Below the pieces are notes generated by a model that was given only the letters and a program-made list of their open reading frames with translations, did no database searches and was not told where the DNA came from. 64,000 nucleotides of DNA from Pseudarthrobacter sp. NBSH8 (GTDB lineage Bacteria > Actinomycetota > Actinomycetes > Actinomycetales > Micrococcaceae). The position numbers and the translations under genes were made by a program. The stretch lies in assembly GCF_014217545.1 (NCBI RefSeq), contig NZ_CP043178.1, positions 558,001 to 622,000 on the forward strand, in the 5' to 3' direction. How positions within the stretch are numbered: position 1 is the stretch's first letter; every line of letters starts with the position of its first letter. This document shows positions 1-9,137 of this stretch, piece after piece.

Positions 1-194
1 TATTGGTGCGGGCTGCAGATGGCCACCACATCCACCGAAGGGTCCGCGAGCAGTTCCTCCATGCTGGTGCTGAAGGTTGCTCCCACCCTGTTCGCCACGG
101 ATTCCGCAACTGCAGGATCAACGTCCATGATGTGTCGGACTTCGAGGATGTCCTGCAGCCGGGCGGCTCGCCCAGGACGTTGCCGACGGAACAT
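1..194 (-). pseudogene. Gfo/Idh/MocA-family oxidoreductase, N-terminal fragment
   Basis: Reading the minus strand from about position 194 to the window edge gives a peptide that includes LQDILEVRHIMDVDP, then a helix, then STSMEELLADPSVDVVAICSP. This is the second half of the Rossmann fold of Gfo/Idh/MocA dehydrogenases: the acidic end of beta-2 and the VDVVAICSP strand. The expected start of the family, with the GxGxxG dinucleotide motif about 25-30 residues earlier, is absent. Upstream of about position 160 the reading loses all resemblance and runs into the oppositely oriented ROK fragment. The gene therefore looks 5'-truncated and is probably dead. The C-terminal part lies outside the window, so its substrate cannot be inferred beyond sugar or polyol type. 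Confidence 0.6.
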
Positions 195-920
195 GCCACC
201 GGACGGCCGGTCAAACCGCCCATCATGCCGGGCTGGGACGGGTTCGACGTGGTCCGCTATGTGCAGCGCTCGCTGCCGGTGCCGGTGCTGGTGGACAACG
301 ACGTGAACATTATGGCCCTAGGTGAACGGACCGCCCACTGGCCCGGGGACGTGAACTTCCTCTTCGTCAAGGTCGCCACGGGCATCGGTGCCGGCATTAT
401 CAGCAGCGGCCAGCTCCAGCGCGGCGCCAACGGAACCGCCGGCGATCTGGGCCACGTGCGCGTTTCGCGTGGTGACAACGTGTTGTGCCGGTGCGGCAAT
501 TATGGCTGTCTGGAGGCGCTGGCATCGGGGCCGGCCGTGGCTGCGAACCTTAGCAGTCAGGGTGTGCCGGCGCGCAAAGGCAGCGACGTGCTGCGGCTGG
601 TCGGCGAGGGAAATCCGCAGGCCGTCCAGGCTTTGCGCCAGGCGGGCCGGGACGTGGGCGACGTGCTGGCCACCGTGGTCAACCTGCTCAACCCCTCCGT
701 CATCGTCATAGGCGGGAGCCTTGGCCAGGCAGGAGAGCACCTGATGGCCGGAATCCGGGAAGTGGTCTATCGGCGGTCCTTGCCGCTGGCAACCAGCCAC
801 CTGCGGATCGCCCTGTCCGTGGCCGGGGACCAGGCGGCGATTCTTGGTGCGAGCCAGATGGTCACGCAGTATGTGTTGTCGCCTGCGGCCATGGAGTTAA
901 CGCTCCAAGCGGCCGGCTAA
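186..920 (+). pseudogene. ROK-family (NagC/XylR-like) regulator or sugar kinase, 5'-truncated
   Basis: From about residue TEHATGRPVKPPIMPGW the frame is a clear ROK protein. It shows the VDNDVN segment, the glycine-rich VATGIGAGII loop, the GDLGHVRV motif, a CRCGNYGCLEALASG zinc/ROK signature and a C-terminal NPSVIVIGG strand. A full ROK regulator has about 380-400 residues with an N-terminal winged helix. Only about 240 residues remain here, without the HTH domain or the first half of the kinase-like domain. The open frame continues upstream to position 3, but that part resembles nothing and is antisense to the Gfo/Idh fragment. The two fragments were probably divergent neighbours, regulator and target, joined by a deletion. 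A truncated but expressed protein cannot be excluded. Confidence 0.7.
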
Positions 921-1032
921 CCGCCGTTGGGGCCGGTCGGTGTGAACTTCATCGTATGCCAGGGCGCCATGACGCTGCCTGCAGCTTCCGGCACAACACG
1001 GCGTGGTAGCAATGGAAGTGATGAAATCCTTT

Positions 1033-2857
1033 CTAGGACGGCGCTGATTAATCCGGCACTTTAAGGCGCGCCTCCGGGCGGATTCCCGGGGATGGTTAAG
1101 ACTTGGTGCGTGCAGGGTCGTGATGATGGTCAGCGTCAGCTTTTGGATGTCGGTGCTCTGGCAGGGCATATGCTCCCGGCCGGGTCGGTGTTCAGGTTCC
1201 TCGCCGAGCACCGGCACGAACTGTTCCCCGATGAGGCCTTCGCGGACCTGTTCGTCTCCGGACGCGGCCGCCCCTCGACCCCGGCGGACGTGATCGCTTC
1301 GGTCATGGTCCTGCAGACCCTCCATAATCTCTCCGACCGCGAAACCGCCGAGGCATTGACGTTTGACCTGAGGTGGAAGGCGGCGTGCGGGTTCGGCCTG
1401 GATCAGGGCGCGTTCCATCCGACGGTGTTGACGTATTGGCGTCGGCGCCTGGCGAAAAGTGACCGTCCGCACCGTATTTTCGAGGCCGTCACCCAGGTCA
1501 TCGCCGGCTCGGGTGCGCTCTCCGGGCGCAGGCGCCGGGCCATTGATTCGACAATCCTTGAAGACGCTGTGGCCCGGCAGGACACGGTCACCCAGCTGAT
1601 CGCGCAGATCCGCCGGGTCGGCCGGGAAATCCCCGGCGCGGACCTGGTGGTGACGGGTCTGGCCGGCCATGATTACTCCAAACCGGGAAAACCGGACATC
1701 GCCTGGGATGACAAGGGTGCCCGCGATGATCTCGTGTCGGCGCTGGTCACCGACGCCCTGACCCTGCTGGGCAGTATCGATGCCGAATCCCTGGACGAGG
1801 CGCAGCAGGAAACACTTGCACTCCTGGCCTTGGTCGCAGGGCAGGACGTCGAGCCGGCCGAAGGCTCCGACGGCACGGACGGTCGGTGGAGGATCGCCCG
1901 CAAGGTCGCCCCGGACCGGGTCATCTCCACCGTTGACCCGGACGCCCGGCACGCGCATAAGAGCCGGCAGAAGAAGATCGACGGGTTCAAAAGCCACGTC
2001 GTGATCGAGCCCGAGACCGGCCTGGTCACCGCCGCGGCCCTGACGAAAGCGGCCGGGCCGGAGAACAGCGACGCGGCCCGCGGTGCCGAACTCGTCGCCG
2101 CCGACACGAGCATCGGAACGCAACAGGCCCAGGTGCTGGGCGATTCCGCCTACGGCAGCGGCGAGCTGCTGGCCGCTCTCACGGCCGCCGGGCACACCCC
2201 GGTCATCAAACCGATGCCGCTGGGCCGTGCCGTCCCCGACGGGTTCACTGTCGATGACTTCACCATCGACTATGCCGCGAACACGGTGACCTGCCCGGCG
2301 AAGATCACCCGTGCGATCAGTGCGAAAGGACGGGTAAGTTTTGGTGGAGCCTGCGCATCGTGCCCGCTGATGAGCCGGTGCACGACGGCGAAGAACGGGC
2401 GGAAAATGCAGATCCACCCGCACGACCGGCTCCGCCGAGAACACCGGGCCAAGGCTACTGACCCGGAGTTCCTGGCGGACTACCGGCAACACCGGCCGAT
2501 GGTCGAGCGCTCGATCGCGTGGATGACCCGCGGAGCCAGACGCGTCCCTTACCGCGGGGTCACCAAGAATAATGCTTGGTGGATGACCCGTGCTGCCGGA
2601 ATCAACCTCAAACGACTCCTCAACCTTGGATTGACCGGCCAGAACGGGGCGTGGGCGCTTGGATAAGACCCCGGACCAGGACCGCCACGGAGAGAACGGC
2701 CTGAACAGCCGCCAGAGACCCCGCGGAGTGCCCAAGACTGGCGACGGACCAGGATTTCAGCCCCGCAGCGCCCCAACCGACGTCCGGCTCCGGCACAAAA
2801 AATGGCCCTCCGGAAAACCCGGGCGTCCTAGATCCGCCTAAATCAGCAGGCTCCTAG
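1033..2857 (+). mobile_element. IS1182-family insertion sequence
   Basis: A single transposase gene is enclosed by imperfect inverted repeats. The left end begins CTAGGACGGCGCTGATTAAT at 1033. The reverse complement of the right end, read from 2857, begins CTAGGAGCCTGCTGATTTAG. About 18 of the first 24 positions agree, including a GCTGATT block. CTAG at both extremes is either a 4-bp palindromic target duplication or the outermost part of the repeats. The length of about 1.8 kb fits the IS1182 family. The element lies between the truncated ROK gene and the MFS gene, and its right end is 16 nt from that gene's start codon. Confidence 0.8.
1092..2666 (+). CDS. IS1182-family transposase
   Basis: This 524-residue DDE transposase has an N-terminal DUF772-like domain (about residues 40-115, with GRPSTPADVIASVMVLQ) followed by an RNase H-like DDE catalytic core. 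Candidate catalytic residues are the Asp of AIDSTILED (about 155), the Asp of LGDSAYGSGE (about 350) and the Glu of MVERSIAWMTRG (about 470). A cysteine cluster CASCPLMSRC lies before the last acid, as is common in this family. The gene appears intact, with no frameshift, so the element may still be active. The opposite strand carries a long open frame that looks like a shadow caused by high GC content. Confidence 0.92.
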   Translation: MVKTWCVQGRDDGQRQLLDVGALAGHMLPAGSVFRFLAEHRHELFPDEAFADLFVSGRGRPSTPADVIASVMVLQTLHNLSDRETAEALTFDLRWKAACGFGLDQGAFHPTVLTYWRRRLAKSDRPHRIFEAVTQVIAGSGALSGRRRRAIDSTILEDAVARQDTVTQLIAQIRRVGREIPGADLVVTGLAGHDYSKPGKPDIAWDDKGARDDLVSALVTDALTLLGSIDAESLDEAQQETLALLALVAGQDVEPAEGSDGTDGRWRIARKVAPDRVISTVDPDARHAHKSRQKKIDGFKSHVVIEPETGLVTAAALTKAAGPENSDAARGAELVAADTSIGTQQAQVLGDSAYGSGELLAALTAAGHTPVIKPMPLGRAVPDGFTVDDFTIDYAANTVTCPAKITRAISAKGRVSFGGACASCPLMSRCTTAKNGRKMQIHPHDRLRREHRAKATDPEFLADYRQHRPMVERSIAWMTRGARRVPYRGVTKNNAWWMTRAAGINLKRLLNLGLTGQNGAWALG

Positions 2858-2873
2858 CCACCGCGGAAACCTC

Positions 2874-4070
2874 ATGAGCGGACAATTCCTGGCCAAAGTT
2901 CCCAAGGCCTGGATCCTCCTGGCCTGCATCGGACTTCTGGCGCTGAACCTGCGCGGGCCTTTCGTTGCTGTTGCCCCGGTGGTTGACCTGATGCAGGCCG
3001 ACCTCGGATTTACCCCCGTGATGCTGGGCCTGCTGACCAGCATCCCGGTGCTGTGCTTCGCGCTCGCAGCATCGCTGGCGTCACTGACCACAAGGAAACT
3101 CGGCGCGGAGTTCGCCGTCTCCCTCACCATCCTTGGCGTCCTGGCAGGCGTGATTGTGCGCTCGGCAGGCGGCCCGGGACCGGTGGTGGTGGGCACGGTG
3201 ATGATCGGCCTGGCCATCACGGTGGGCAACATCGCAGTGCCGTTGATTATCCGCCGCGACTTCTCCCCGTTGCGCCAAGGGACCGCCATGGGCGTGTACA
3301 CAGCGGCGTTGAATATCGGCTCATTCCTGACATCGATGGTCACGGCGCCCCTGGCCGAGCTGGCCGGGTGGCGGGTGGCTCTGGCCTCCGTGGGCATCCT
3401 GGCCGTGATTGCCATCGTTTTCTGGACCCTCGCAGTGGGCGCCCGCACCGCGTTTGTGCCCTCCCGCGCCGCAGTGCCCGGCGGCCATGATCACCCTGCC
3501 GTCAAGGGCTCCGGCTGGATTACCGCCGGGCTCACCGCAGGCTTCGCCGGACAGGCTTTTTCCTACTACGCAGTGACGGCGTGGCTGCCGAGCTACCTCA
3601 ACGACGAGCTTGGCATGTCCGCTTCGGAGGCCGGGGCAGGGTCATCGCTGTTCCAGATCTTCGCCATTGTTGGCGGCCTGGGAGTACCGTTCGCAGCCAA
3701 GTATCTCAGTACGACGACGACGGCAGTCACCGTGGGCACACTGTGGACGGCCGTGCCGGCCGGGCTGTTGCTGGCGCCGGAGCTGTGGTGGCTGTGGTCC
3801 ACCTTCGGCGGCATCGCGCAGGGCGGCGGGATCACGCTGATCTTCATCGCCATCATCAAGCTGGCCCGGGACCAGCTGTCCGCGGGCCGGATGTCCGCCA
3901 CGGTCCAGGGGCTCGGTTACTGCTTCGGTGCGGTAGCCCCGCCGCTGGTGGGGTTTGTGCACGACACTTCGGGCTCGTGGACCCCGGCATTGCTGGTGAT
4001 CCTGGGGTCCGTGCTTATTTTCTTCGTCAGCACAACCCTGGCCGTGCGGCTGGTGCCGAAAGGACGCTGA
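2874..4070 (+). CDS. MFS transporter, CynX/NimT-like
   Basis: This 398-residue membrane protein has about 12 hydrophobic segments and the hallmark N-terminus of the cyanate/2-nitroimidazole porter branch of the major facilitator superfamily (LLALNLRGPFVAVAPVVDLM). A central charged loop around residues 190-205 separates the two six-helix halves. The substrate is unknown; CynX relatives export or import small anions and drugs. The start at 2874 is only 16 nt after the right end of the IS element and has a weak ribosome-binding site. The native promoter has therefore probably been displaced, and expression may depend on the element. Length and N-terminus match the family, so the coding part looks intact. 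Confidence 0.82.
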   Translation: MSGQFLAKVPKAWILLACIGLLALNLRGPFVAVAPVVDLMQADLGFTPVMLGLLTSIPVLCFALAASLASLTTRKLGAEFAVSLTILGVLAGVIVRSAGGPGPVVVGTVMIGLAITVGNIAVPLIIRRDFSPLRQGTAMGVYTAALNIGSFLTSMVTAPLAELAGWRVALASVGILAVIAIVFWTLAVGARTAFVPSRAAVPGGHDHPAVKGSGWITAGLTAGFAGQAFSYYAVTAWLPSYLNDELGMSASEAGAGSSLFQIFAIVGGLGVPFAAKYLSTTTTAVTVGTLWTAVPAGLLLAPELWWLWSTFGGIAQGGGITLIFIAIIKLARDQLSAGRMSATVQGLGYCFGAVAPPLVGFVHDTSGSWTPALLVILGSVLIFFVSTTLAVRLVPKGR

Positions 4071-4111
4071 CGCGTCCGCCGTCGTACGTTCCCTCCCCTG
4101 CTGATTTAGCA

Positions 4112-4179
4112 ACGCTCTCTCACTTAACGCAGCTTAACGACCGACGCTCTCTCACTATCTTGAGGATAGTGAGAGAGCG
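4112..4179. repeat. CTCTCTCAC palindromic repeat, copy 1 (three arms)
   Basis: Copy 1 of the dispersed element has one direct arm starting at 4112 (ACGCTCTCTCAC, then TTAACGCAG) and a hairpin at 4145-4179. The hairpin stem is 15 perfect base pairs, CGCTCTCTCACTATC with its reverse complement, around a TTGAG loop. It lies between the convergent ends of the MFS gene (4070) and aceB (4297). Its likely role is a bidirectional transcription terminator. The stem is not followed by a T-run, so termination strength is uncertain. Confidence 0.85.
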
Positions 4180-4296
4180 CCGGCGGGTCACACGGGGTGT
4201 TCCGTCGCCGGGCCGGCGCCCCGGATCTCGGGGATGCCTGTTGCGAAGGGCGTGCCTGCCCGGCAGACGGAAATCTATTCAGTAGCCTGCCGCAGC

Positions 4297-5949
4297 CTAG
4301 GCTGCGGAAAGCTCCTCTTTGGTTGCCTTTTCGCGGGCCTCGGTGAGGTAGCGGGCGTAGGCGGGGAGGGTCAGGAAGGACGGGAAGTCGGGGCTGAGGG
4401 TGACTTCCTCGAAGATGTCGCGGGAGTCTTCGAAGCGGTCGCCGTCGAAGCGTTCCAAGCGTGCGAACTCTTCGTCGAGCAGTTCCTCGATCCACTGGTG
4501 GGTGATGATTTCGCCGCGGTCGGTAATAGCGCTGGCGAACATCCACTGCCAGATCTGGGAGCGGGAGATTTCCGCGGTGGCGGCGTCCTCCATGAGGTTG
4601 TGGATGGCGACGGCGCCGTTCCCGCGGAGCCAGGACTCGATGTAGCGAATGCCTACCTCGATGTTGTTCCGGATGCCCTGCTCGGTGATGGTGCCCTCGG
4701 TGGCGGCCACGTTGATGAGAGCTCGGTCATCGGGGATGACGTCCTCACGGGTGCGGTCCAGCTGGTTGGGACGCTCGCCGAGAGTGGCATCGAAGACTTC
4801 GCGGCAGACCGGAACCAGGTCCGGGTGGGCCACCCAGGAGCCATCGAAGCCATCGCTGGCCTCGCGGGTCTTGTCGGCACGGACTTTCTCGAACGCGTTG
4901 GTGTTGGCGGCCTCGTCCTTGCGGTTGGGGACGGCAGCGGCCATACCGCCGATGGCCATGGCGCCGCGCTTGTGGCAGGCACGGACCAGCTGTTCGGTGT
5001 AGGCACGCATGAACGGCTGCGTCATGGTCACCTGGGCGCGGTCCGGCAGGACGAACCGGGGGCCGCGGGTACGGAAATTCTTGATCAGGGAGAAAATGTA
5101 GTCCCACCGGCCGGCGTTCAGGCCCGACGCGTGATCACGCAGTTCGTAGAGGATCTCCTCCATTTCGAACGCCGCGGTGATGGTCTCGATCAGCACAGTG
5201 GCGCGGATGGTGCCCTGCGGGATGCCCAACAGGTCCTGGGCGAGGATAAAGATGTCATTCCACAGCCGTGCCTCGAGGTGGTTCTCGATCTTGGGCAGGT
5301 AGAAGTACGGGCCCTTGCCCTGGGCCAGGAGGCGGCGGGCGTTGTGGAAGAAGAACAGGCCGAAGTCCACGATGCCGCCGGCCACGGGAGCGCCGTCGAT
5401 GATCATGTGCTTCTCGGGCAGGTGCCAGCCGCGGGGGCGCACCACGATGGTGGGCAGCTCGCCGGCCGGGCGGAGCTTGTATTCCTTGCCCTCAGGACTC
5501 GTGAAGTCGATCCGGCGTTCCAGCGCGTCGGTGAGGTTAAGCTGGCCCTTGATGACGTTCCGCCACGTGGGGGTGGAGGAGTCCTCCATGTCCGCGAGCC
5601 ACACCTTCGCGCCGGAGTTCAGCGCATTGATGGTCATTTTCTTGTCCACCGGACCGGTGATCTCCACCCGGCGGTCCTCCAGGCCAGGGGCCGGGGGAGC
5701 GACGCGCCACGACGGGTCGTTTCGGATGTCCTCGGTTTCGCGGAGGAACCTGGGGTCCTGGCCGGCGGCGATCTCGGCCCGGCGGGTCCGGCGTGCCTGC
5801 AGCAGTTCCTGCCGGCGCTCGGCCGTGGCCCGGTGCAGCTTGGCGACAAACTCCAGTGCATCCGGAGTGAGAACCTCGTCCTGCCGGCAAACAGGCTGCG
5901 CGGTCAAAGTGATCCCGTTGATGGTGAAGCTGTCAGTGAAGCTGTTCAT
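4297..5949 (-). CDS. aceB: Malate synthase A
   Basis: This protein condenses glyoxylate and acetyl-CoA to malate, the second step of the glyoxylate shunt in the cytoplasm. At 550 residues it is the short A isoform rather than the roughly 720-residue G isoform. Recognisable blocks are [46 protein letters not shown] (the family signature) and [13 protein letters not shown]. The start at 5949 follows an AGGAG motif. It lies downstream of aceA on the same strand, separated by 93 nt that contain a long hairpin (5980-6027). The two genes may therefore be partly uncoupled even if read from one promoter. The divergent RamB-like regulator upstream of aceA suggests control by acetate or carbon source. 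Confidence 0.97.
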   Translation of the reverse strand: MNSFTDSFTINGITLTAQPVCRQDEVLTPDALEFVAKLHRATAERRQELLQARRTRRAEIAAGQDPRFLRETEDIRNDPSWRVAPPAPGLEDRRVEITGPVDKKMTINALNSGAKVWLADMEDSSTPTWRNVIKGQLNLTDALERRIDFTSPEGKEYKLRPAGELPTIVVRPRGWHLPEKHMIIDGAPVAGGIVDFGLFFFHNARRLLAQGKGPYFYLPKIENHLEARLWNDIFILAQDLLGIPQGTIRATVLIETITAAFEMEEILYELRDHASGLNAGRWDYIFSLIKNFRTRGPRFVLPDRAQVTMTQPFMRAYTEQLVRACHKRGAMAIGGMAAAVPNRKDEAANTNAFEKVRADKTREASDGFDGSWVAHPDLVPVCREVFDATLGERPNQLDRTREDVIPDDRALINVAATEGTITEQGIRNNIEVGIRYIESWLRGNGAVAIHNLMEDAATAEISRSQIWQWMFASAITDRGEIITHQWIEELLDEEFARLERFDGDRFEDSRDIFEEVTLSPDFPSFLTLPAYARYLTEAREKATKEELSAA

Positions 5950-5979
5950 TTCAATCTCCTGGAGCTGTGCCCAAACTGG

Positions 5980-6027
5980 GTAGCACTAAGTGTCGTTGTG
6001 AGCCTCCAAAACGACACTTAGTGCTAC
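5980..6027. repeat. Long inverted repeat between aceA and aceB
   Basis: Two perfect 18-nt arms, GTAGCACTAAGTGTCGTT (5980-5997) and its reverse complement (6010-6027), flank a 12-nt loop. The outer flanks CCCAA and TTGGG extend the symmetry imperfectly. In RNA this would form a very stable stem between the aceA stop and the aceB start. It could attenuate, process or stabilise the aceA-aceB transcript. It differs in sequence from the CTCTCTCAC repeat and appears once in this window. Confidence 0.85.
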
Positions 6028-6042
6028 TTACTTGGGGAAAAT

Positions 6043-7359
6043 TTAGTGGAACTGGCCTTCTTCGGTGGATCCCACCAGTGCCAGGGTTGATGCGTTCGGG
6101 TTGAGCGCAGTTGCGATGTCGTCGAAGTAGCCGGTGCCGACTTCGCGCTGGTGCTTTGTCGCGGTGTAGCCGCGGGACTCGGAGGCGAATTCCTTCTCCT
6201 GCAGCTCGACGTAGGCGCTCATGCCTTCACGGGCGTAACCGTGGGCGAGATCGAACATCGAGTAGTTCAGGGCGTGGAAGCCGGCCAGGGTGATGAACTG
6301 GAACGTGAAGCCCATGGCGCCGAGTTCACGCTGGAACTTGGCGATGGTGGCGTCGTCCAGGTGCTTGCGCCAGTTGAACGACGGCGAGCAGTTGTAGGAG
6401 AGCATCTGGTCCGGGAAGTCAGCCTTGACGGCCTCGGCGAACTTGCGGGCAAGCTCCAGGTCCGGGGTGCCCGTCTCCATCCAGATGAGGTCGGAGTACG
6501 GGGCGTAGGCCTTGGCGCGGGCGATGCAGGGTTCGATGCCGTTGCGGACCTTGTAGAAGCCTTCCGGGGTACGTTCGCCGGTGACGAATTCCTTGTCGCG
6601 GGGATCGACGTCGGAGGTGATCAGGGTGGCTGCCTCGGCGTCGGTGCGGGCGATGACCACCGAAGGGGTGCCTGCGACGTCGGCCGCCAGGCGGGCGGCG
6701 TTCAGGGTGCGGACGTGCTGCTGGGTGGGGATGAGCACCTTGCCGCCGAGGTGGCCGCACTTCTTCTCTGAGGCGAGCTGGTCTTCCCAGTGCACACCCG
6801 ACGCGCCGGCCTGGATCATGGATTTCATGAGCTCGTAGGCGTTCAGCGGGCCGCCGAAGCCGGCCTCGGCGTCGGCAACGATCGGCACCATCCAGTCCTC
6901 AACAGTCTGGATGCCTTCGGAGAATTCAATCTGGTCGGCACGGAGAAGCGCGTTGTTGATGCGGCGCACCACTGTGGGAACCGAGTTGGCCGGGTACAGC
7001 GACTGGTCCGGGTAGGTGTGGCCGGAGTTGTTGGCATCGGCGGCAACCTGCCAGCCGGAGAGATAGATGGCGCGGAGGCCGGCCTTGACCTGCTGCACGG
7101 CCTGGTTGCCGGTCAGGGCGCCCAGTGCGTTGGTGTACCCGCCGGTCTTGTGCTCTTCCGTGAGCTGCTTCCACAGCTTCTCGGAACCGCGGCGGGCCAG
7201 CGTGTGTTCCTCGGAGACACGGCCGCGGAGCTTGACGACATCCGTTGCCTTGTAGTCACGGGTCACACCTTCCCAGCGGGGATTGGCGGCCCACTCGAGC
7301 TCCAGGGCGGCGGCCTGCTCTTCGGGCGTCTGCTGGGTGGGCTCAAATGCTGCAGTCAT
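6043..7359 (-). CDS. aceA: Isocitrate lyase
   Basis: This protein cleaves isocitrate to glyoxylate and succinate, the first committed step of the glyoxylate shunt. The 438-residue length is typical of the bacterial enzyme. The catalytic signature KKCGHLGGK is present (active-site Cys within it). Also present are the substrate and metal-binding blocks [24 protein letters not shown] and the [10 protein letters not shown] segment. The start at 7359 is preceded by an AAGGAGA ribosome-binding site. The gene is divergent from the RamB/ScfR-type regulator at 7513, and the 153-nt region between them presumably holds both promoters. Confidence 0.98.
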   Translation of the reverse strand: MTAAFEPTQQTPEEQAAALELEWAANPRWEGVTRDYKATDVVKLRGRVSEEHTLARRGSEKLWKQLTEEHKTGGYTNALGALTGNQAVQQVKAGLRAIYLSGWQVAADANNSGHTYPDQSLYPANSVPTVVRRINNALLRADQIEFSEGIQTVEDWMVPIVADAEAGFGGPLNAYELMKSMIQAGASGVHWEDQLASEKKCGHLGGKVLIPTQQHVRTLNAARLAADVAGTPSVVIARTDAEAATLITSDVDPRDKEFVTGERTPEGFYKVRNGIEPCIARAKAYAPYSDLIWMETGTPDLELARKFAEAVKADFPDQMLSYNCSPSFNWRKHLDDATIAKFQRELGAMGFTFQFITLAGFHALNYSMFDLAHGYAREGMSAYVELQEKEFASESRGYTATKHQREVGTGYFDDIATALNPNASTLALVGSTEEGQFH

Positions 7360-7512
7360 CGTTGTCTCCTTGATTGAGCTCCGGGTGGTTATCTGCCGGC
7401 CGGAGCTGCTTCGTTGCAGTTCCGGCCGGCTACCCCGGTGCGGTGTTTCTTTCCGTGATTACTACTTTTCAGCACTTCAGAACACTTCTCTAGGGGAAAT
7501 CTATGGAAAGAA

Positions 7513-9027
7513 ATGCACTTCTTCGCGTATGCTCAAGAAATGACGCCTGGAAGCTGGAACCGCGAAGTTGTACTGCCACCGTCGTCCGCCGCCTCCCTGG
7601 AACTGGACGTCATCAGCCTGGGCCGCCGCGTGCGGCATCTGCGCAAGCAGGCCGGGTACACGCTCGATGACCTGGGCGCCGCCGTCGGGACCGCCCCCAG
7701 CCAGTTGAGCCTGATCGAAAACGGCAAACGGGAGCCCAAACTTTCCCTGCTGCAGGCGCTGGCAGCCGCGCTCAACGTGAGTATCGACCAGTTGCTTGGC
7801 GCCGAACCGCCAAGCCGCCGCGCGGCCCTGGAAATTGAGCTGGAACGCTACCAGCGCGGGCCCCTTTATGAGTCCCTTAATCTGCCCAAAATCCGCATCA
7901 GCTCACGGCTCCCAGCCGATGTGCTGGAGGCGCAGGTGGGGCTGCTGCACGAGCTCGAACGCAAGCTTAACGAGCAGGTGGCCACGCCGGAGGAGGCCCG
8001 ACGCGCAAACGGTGAGCTGCGTGCCATGATGCGCGAGCGCGGCAACTACTTTCCGGAGTATGAGGCCGAGGCGCAGAAGGTGCTGGGACTGGTGGGATAC
8101 ACGGCCGGACCGCTGAGCCAGCACGTCATTGCCGACATCGCCGAGAAGCTCGGATTCACCCTCCACCACGTGAGTGACCTGCCGCATTCCACGCGTTCCG
8201 TGACGGATTTGAAGAACCACAGAATCTACCTGACGCAGAGCCAGCGGCAGGATCATGACCCCCGGTCCGTGCTGCTGCAGGCGCTGGGTCACTACGTTTT
8301 GGGGCACGAGACGCCGAAGAACTATGGCGATTTCCTCGCGCAGCGGGTCGCCACCAACTACTTCGCGGCCGCCTTGCTGCTGCCGGAGCAGGCCGCCGTG
8401 GACTACCTGCAGAAAGCCAAGGCTGCCAAGGAAATCGCGGTTGAGGACATCCGTGACGCATTTGCCGTGTCCTACGAGACCGCTGCCCACCGCTTCACCA
8501 ACCTGGCCACGAAGCACCTGGGTATCACCACGCACTTCCAGAAGACCCACCAGAGCGGCATCATCTTCAAGGCCTACGAGAACGACGGAGTGACGTTCCC
8601 GATGGACCATACCGGCGCCATCGAGGGCCAGCCGTCGTGCAAGGCATGGACGTCGCGGGCGGTGTTCGATGTGCCGGACAAGTTCAGCGCCTACAGCCAG
8701 TACACCGACACTCCGTCCGGCACGTACTGGTGCACAGCCCGGACCGAGCGCTCGGTCAACGGCGAGTTCTCGCTGTCGATCGGGGTACCGTACCAGCATG
8801 TGAAGTGGTTCCGCGGCCGGGAAACCACTGCCCGCGAAAAGTCCACCTGCCCGGACCCGAACTGCTGCAAACGTCCACCGGCCGCGCTGGCCTCCGAGTG
8901 GGCGGGCAACGCCTGGCCGTCTGCCCGGGCCCACTCGCACCTGCTGGCCGCGATGCCGCCCGGGGCGTTCCCCGGCGTGGACGAGACCGAGGTCTACAGC
9001 TTTTTGGCGGCGCACTCGGGGAGCTGA
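7513..9027 (+). CDS. XRE-family regulator of RamB/ScfR type
   Basis: The protein has an N-terminal helix-turn-helix of the XRE class (about residues 35-95, LGRRVRHLRKQAGYTLDDLGAAVG followed by PSQLSLIENGKREP). A central IrrE-like metallopeptidase-fold region follows (about 250-330, with LLQALGHYVLGHE), then a C-terminal ScfR/DUF2083-like domain containing CPDPNCCKRPP. This architecture is that of RamB, the regulator of acetate metabolism that controls aceA and aceB in corynebacteria. Its divergent position next to aceA supports the same role. The start is uncertain: ATG 7513 (504 aa) has GGAAAG only 2 nt away, and ATG 7540 (495 aa) has no clear site. I keep the longer form. Confidence 0.85.
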   Translation: MHFFAYAQEMTPGSWNREVVLPPSSAASLELDVISLGRRVRHLRKQAGYTLDDLGAAVGTAPSQLSLIENGKREPKLSLLQALAAALNVSIDQLLGAEPPSRRAALEIELERYQRGPLYESLNLPKIRISSRLPADVLEAQVGLLHELERKLNEQVATPEEARRANGELRAMMRERGNYFPEYEAEAQKVLGLVGYTAGPLSQHVIADIAEKLGFTLHHVSDLPHSTRSVTDLKNHRIYLTQSQRQDHDPRSVLLQALGHYVLGHETPKNYGDFLAQRVATNYFAAALLLPEQAAVDYLQKAKAAKEIAVEDIRDAFAVSYETAAHRFTNLATKHLGITTHFQKTHQSGIIFKAYENDGVTFPMDHTGAIEGQPSCKAWTSRAVFDVPDKFSAYSQYTDTPSGTYWCTARTERSVNGEFSLSIGVPYQHVKWFRGRETTAREKSTCPDPNCCKRPPAALASEWAGNAWPSARAHSHLLAAMPPGAFPGVDETEVYSFLAAHSGS

Positions 9028-9032
9028 CCAGG

Positions 9033-9133
9033 ACGCTCTCTCACCTATTGCGGGTTTTTCAAGGACGCTCTCTCACTGTCCTAAGGAAAGCGAGAGAGCG
9101 TTTGCGTATTTGTTGCAGAAAGTGGGAGAGCGT
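9033..9133. repeat. CTCTCTCAC palindromic repeat, copy 2 (four arms)
   Basis: Two direct arms (9033 and 9064, ACGCTCTCTCAC) are followed by two inverted arms (about 9091, GCGAGAGAGCGT, and 9122, GTGGGAGAGCGT). They form a nested double palindrome of about 101 bp. The inner pair encloses TGTCCTAAGGAAA, and the outer pair encloses the whole unit. It fills the space between the convergent ends of the RamB-like gene (9027) and the TAXI gene (9138). A bidirectional terminator role is likely. Confidence 0.85.
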
Positions 9134-9137
9134 TTCG

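Noticed and set aside
897-2735. 612-codon open frame antisense to the IS transposase
   Set aside because: It has no family features. Long antisense frames are expected in GC-rich genes, and the transposase on the plus strand is unmistakable.
4234-6021. 595-codon open frame antisense to aceB
   Set aside because: The whole length is covered by a convincing malate synthase on the other strand.
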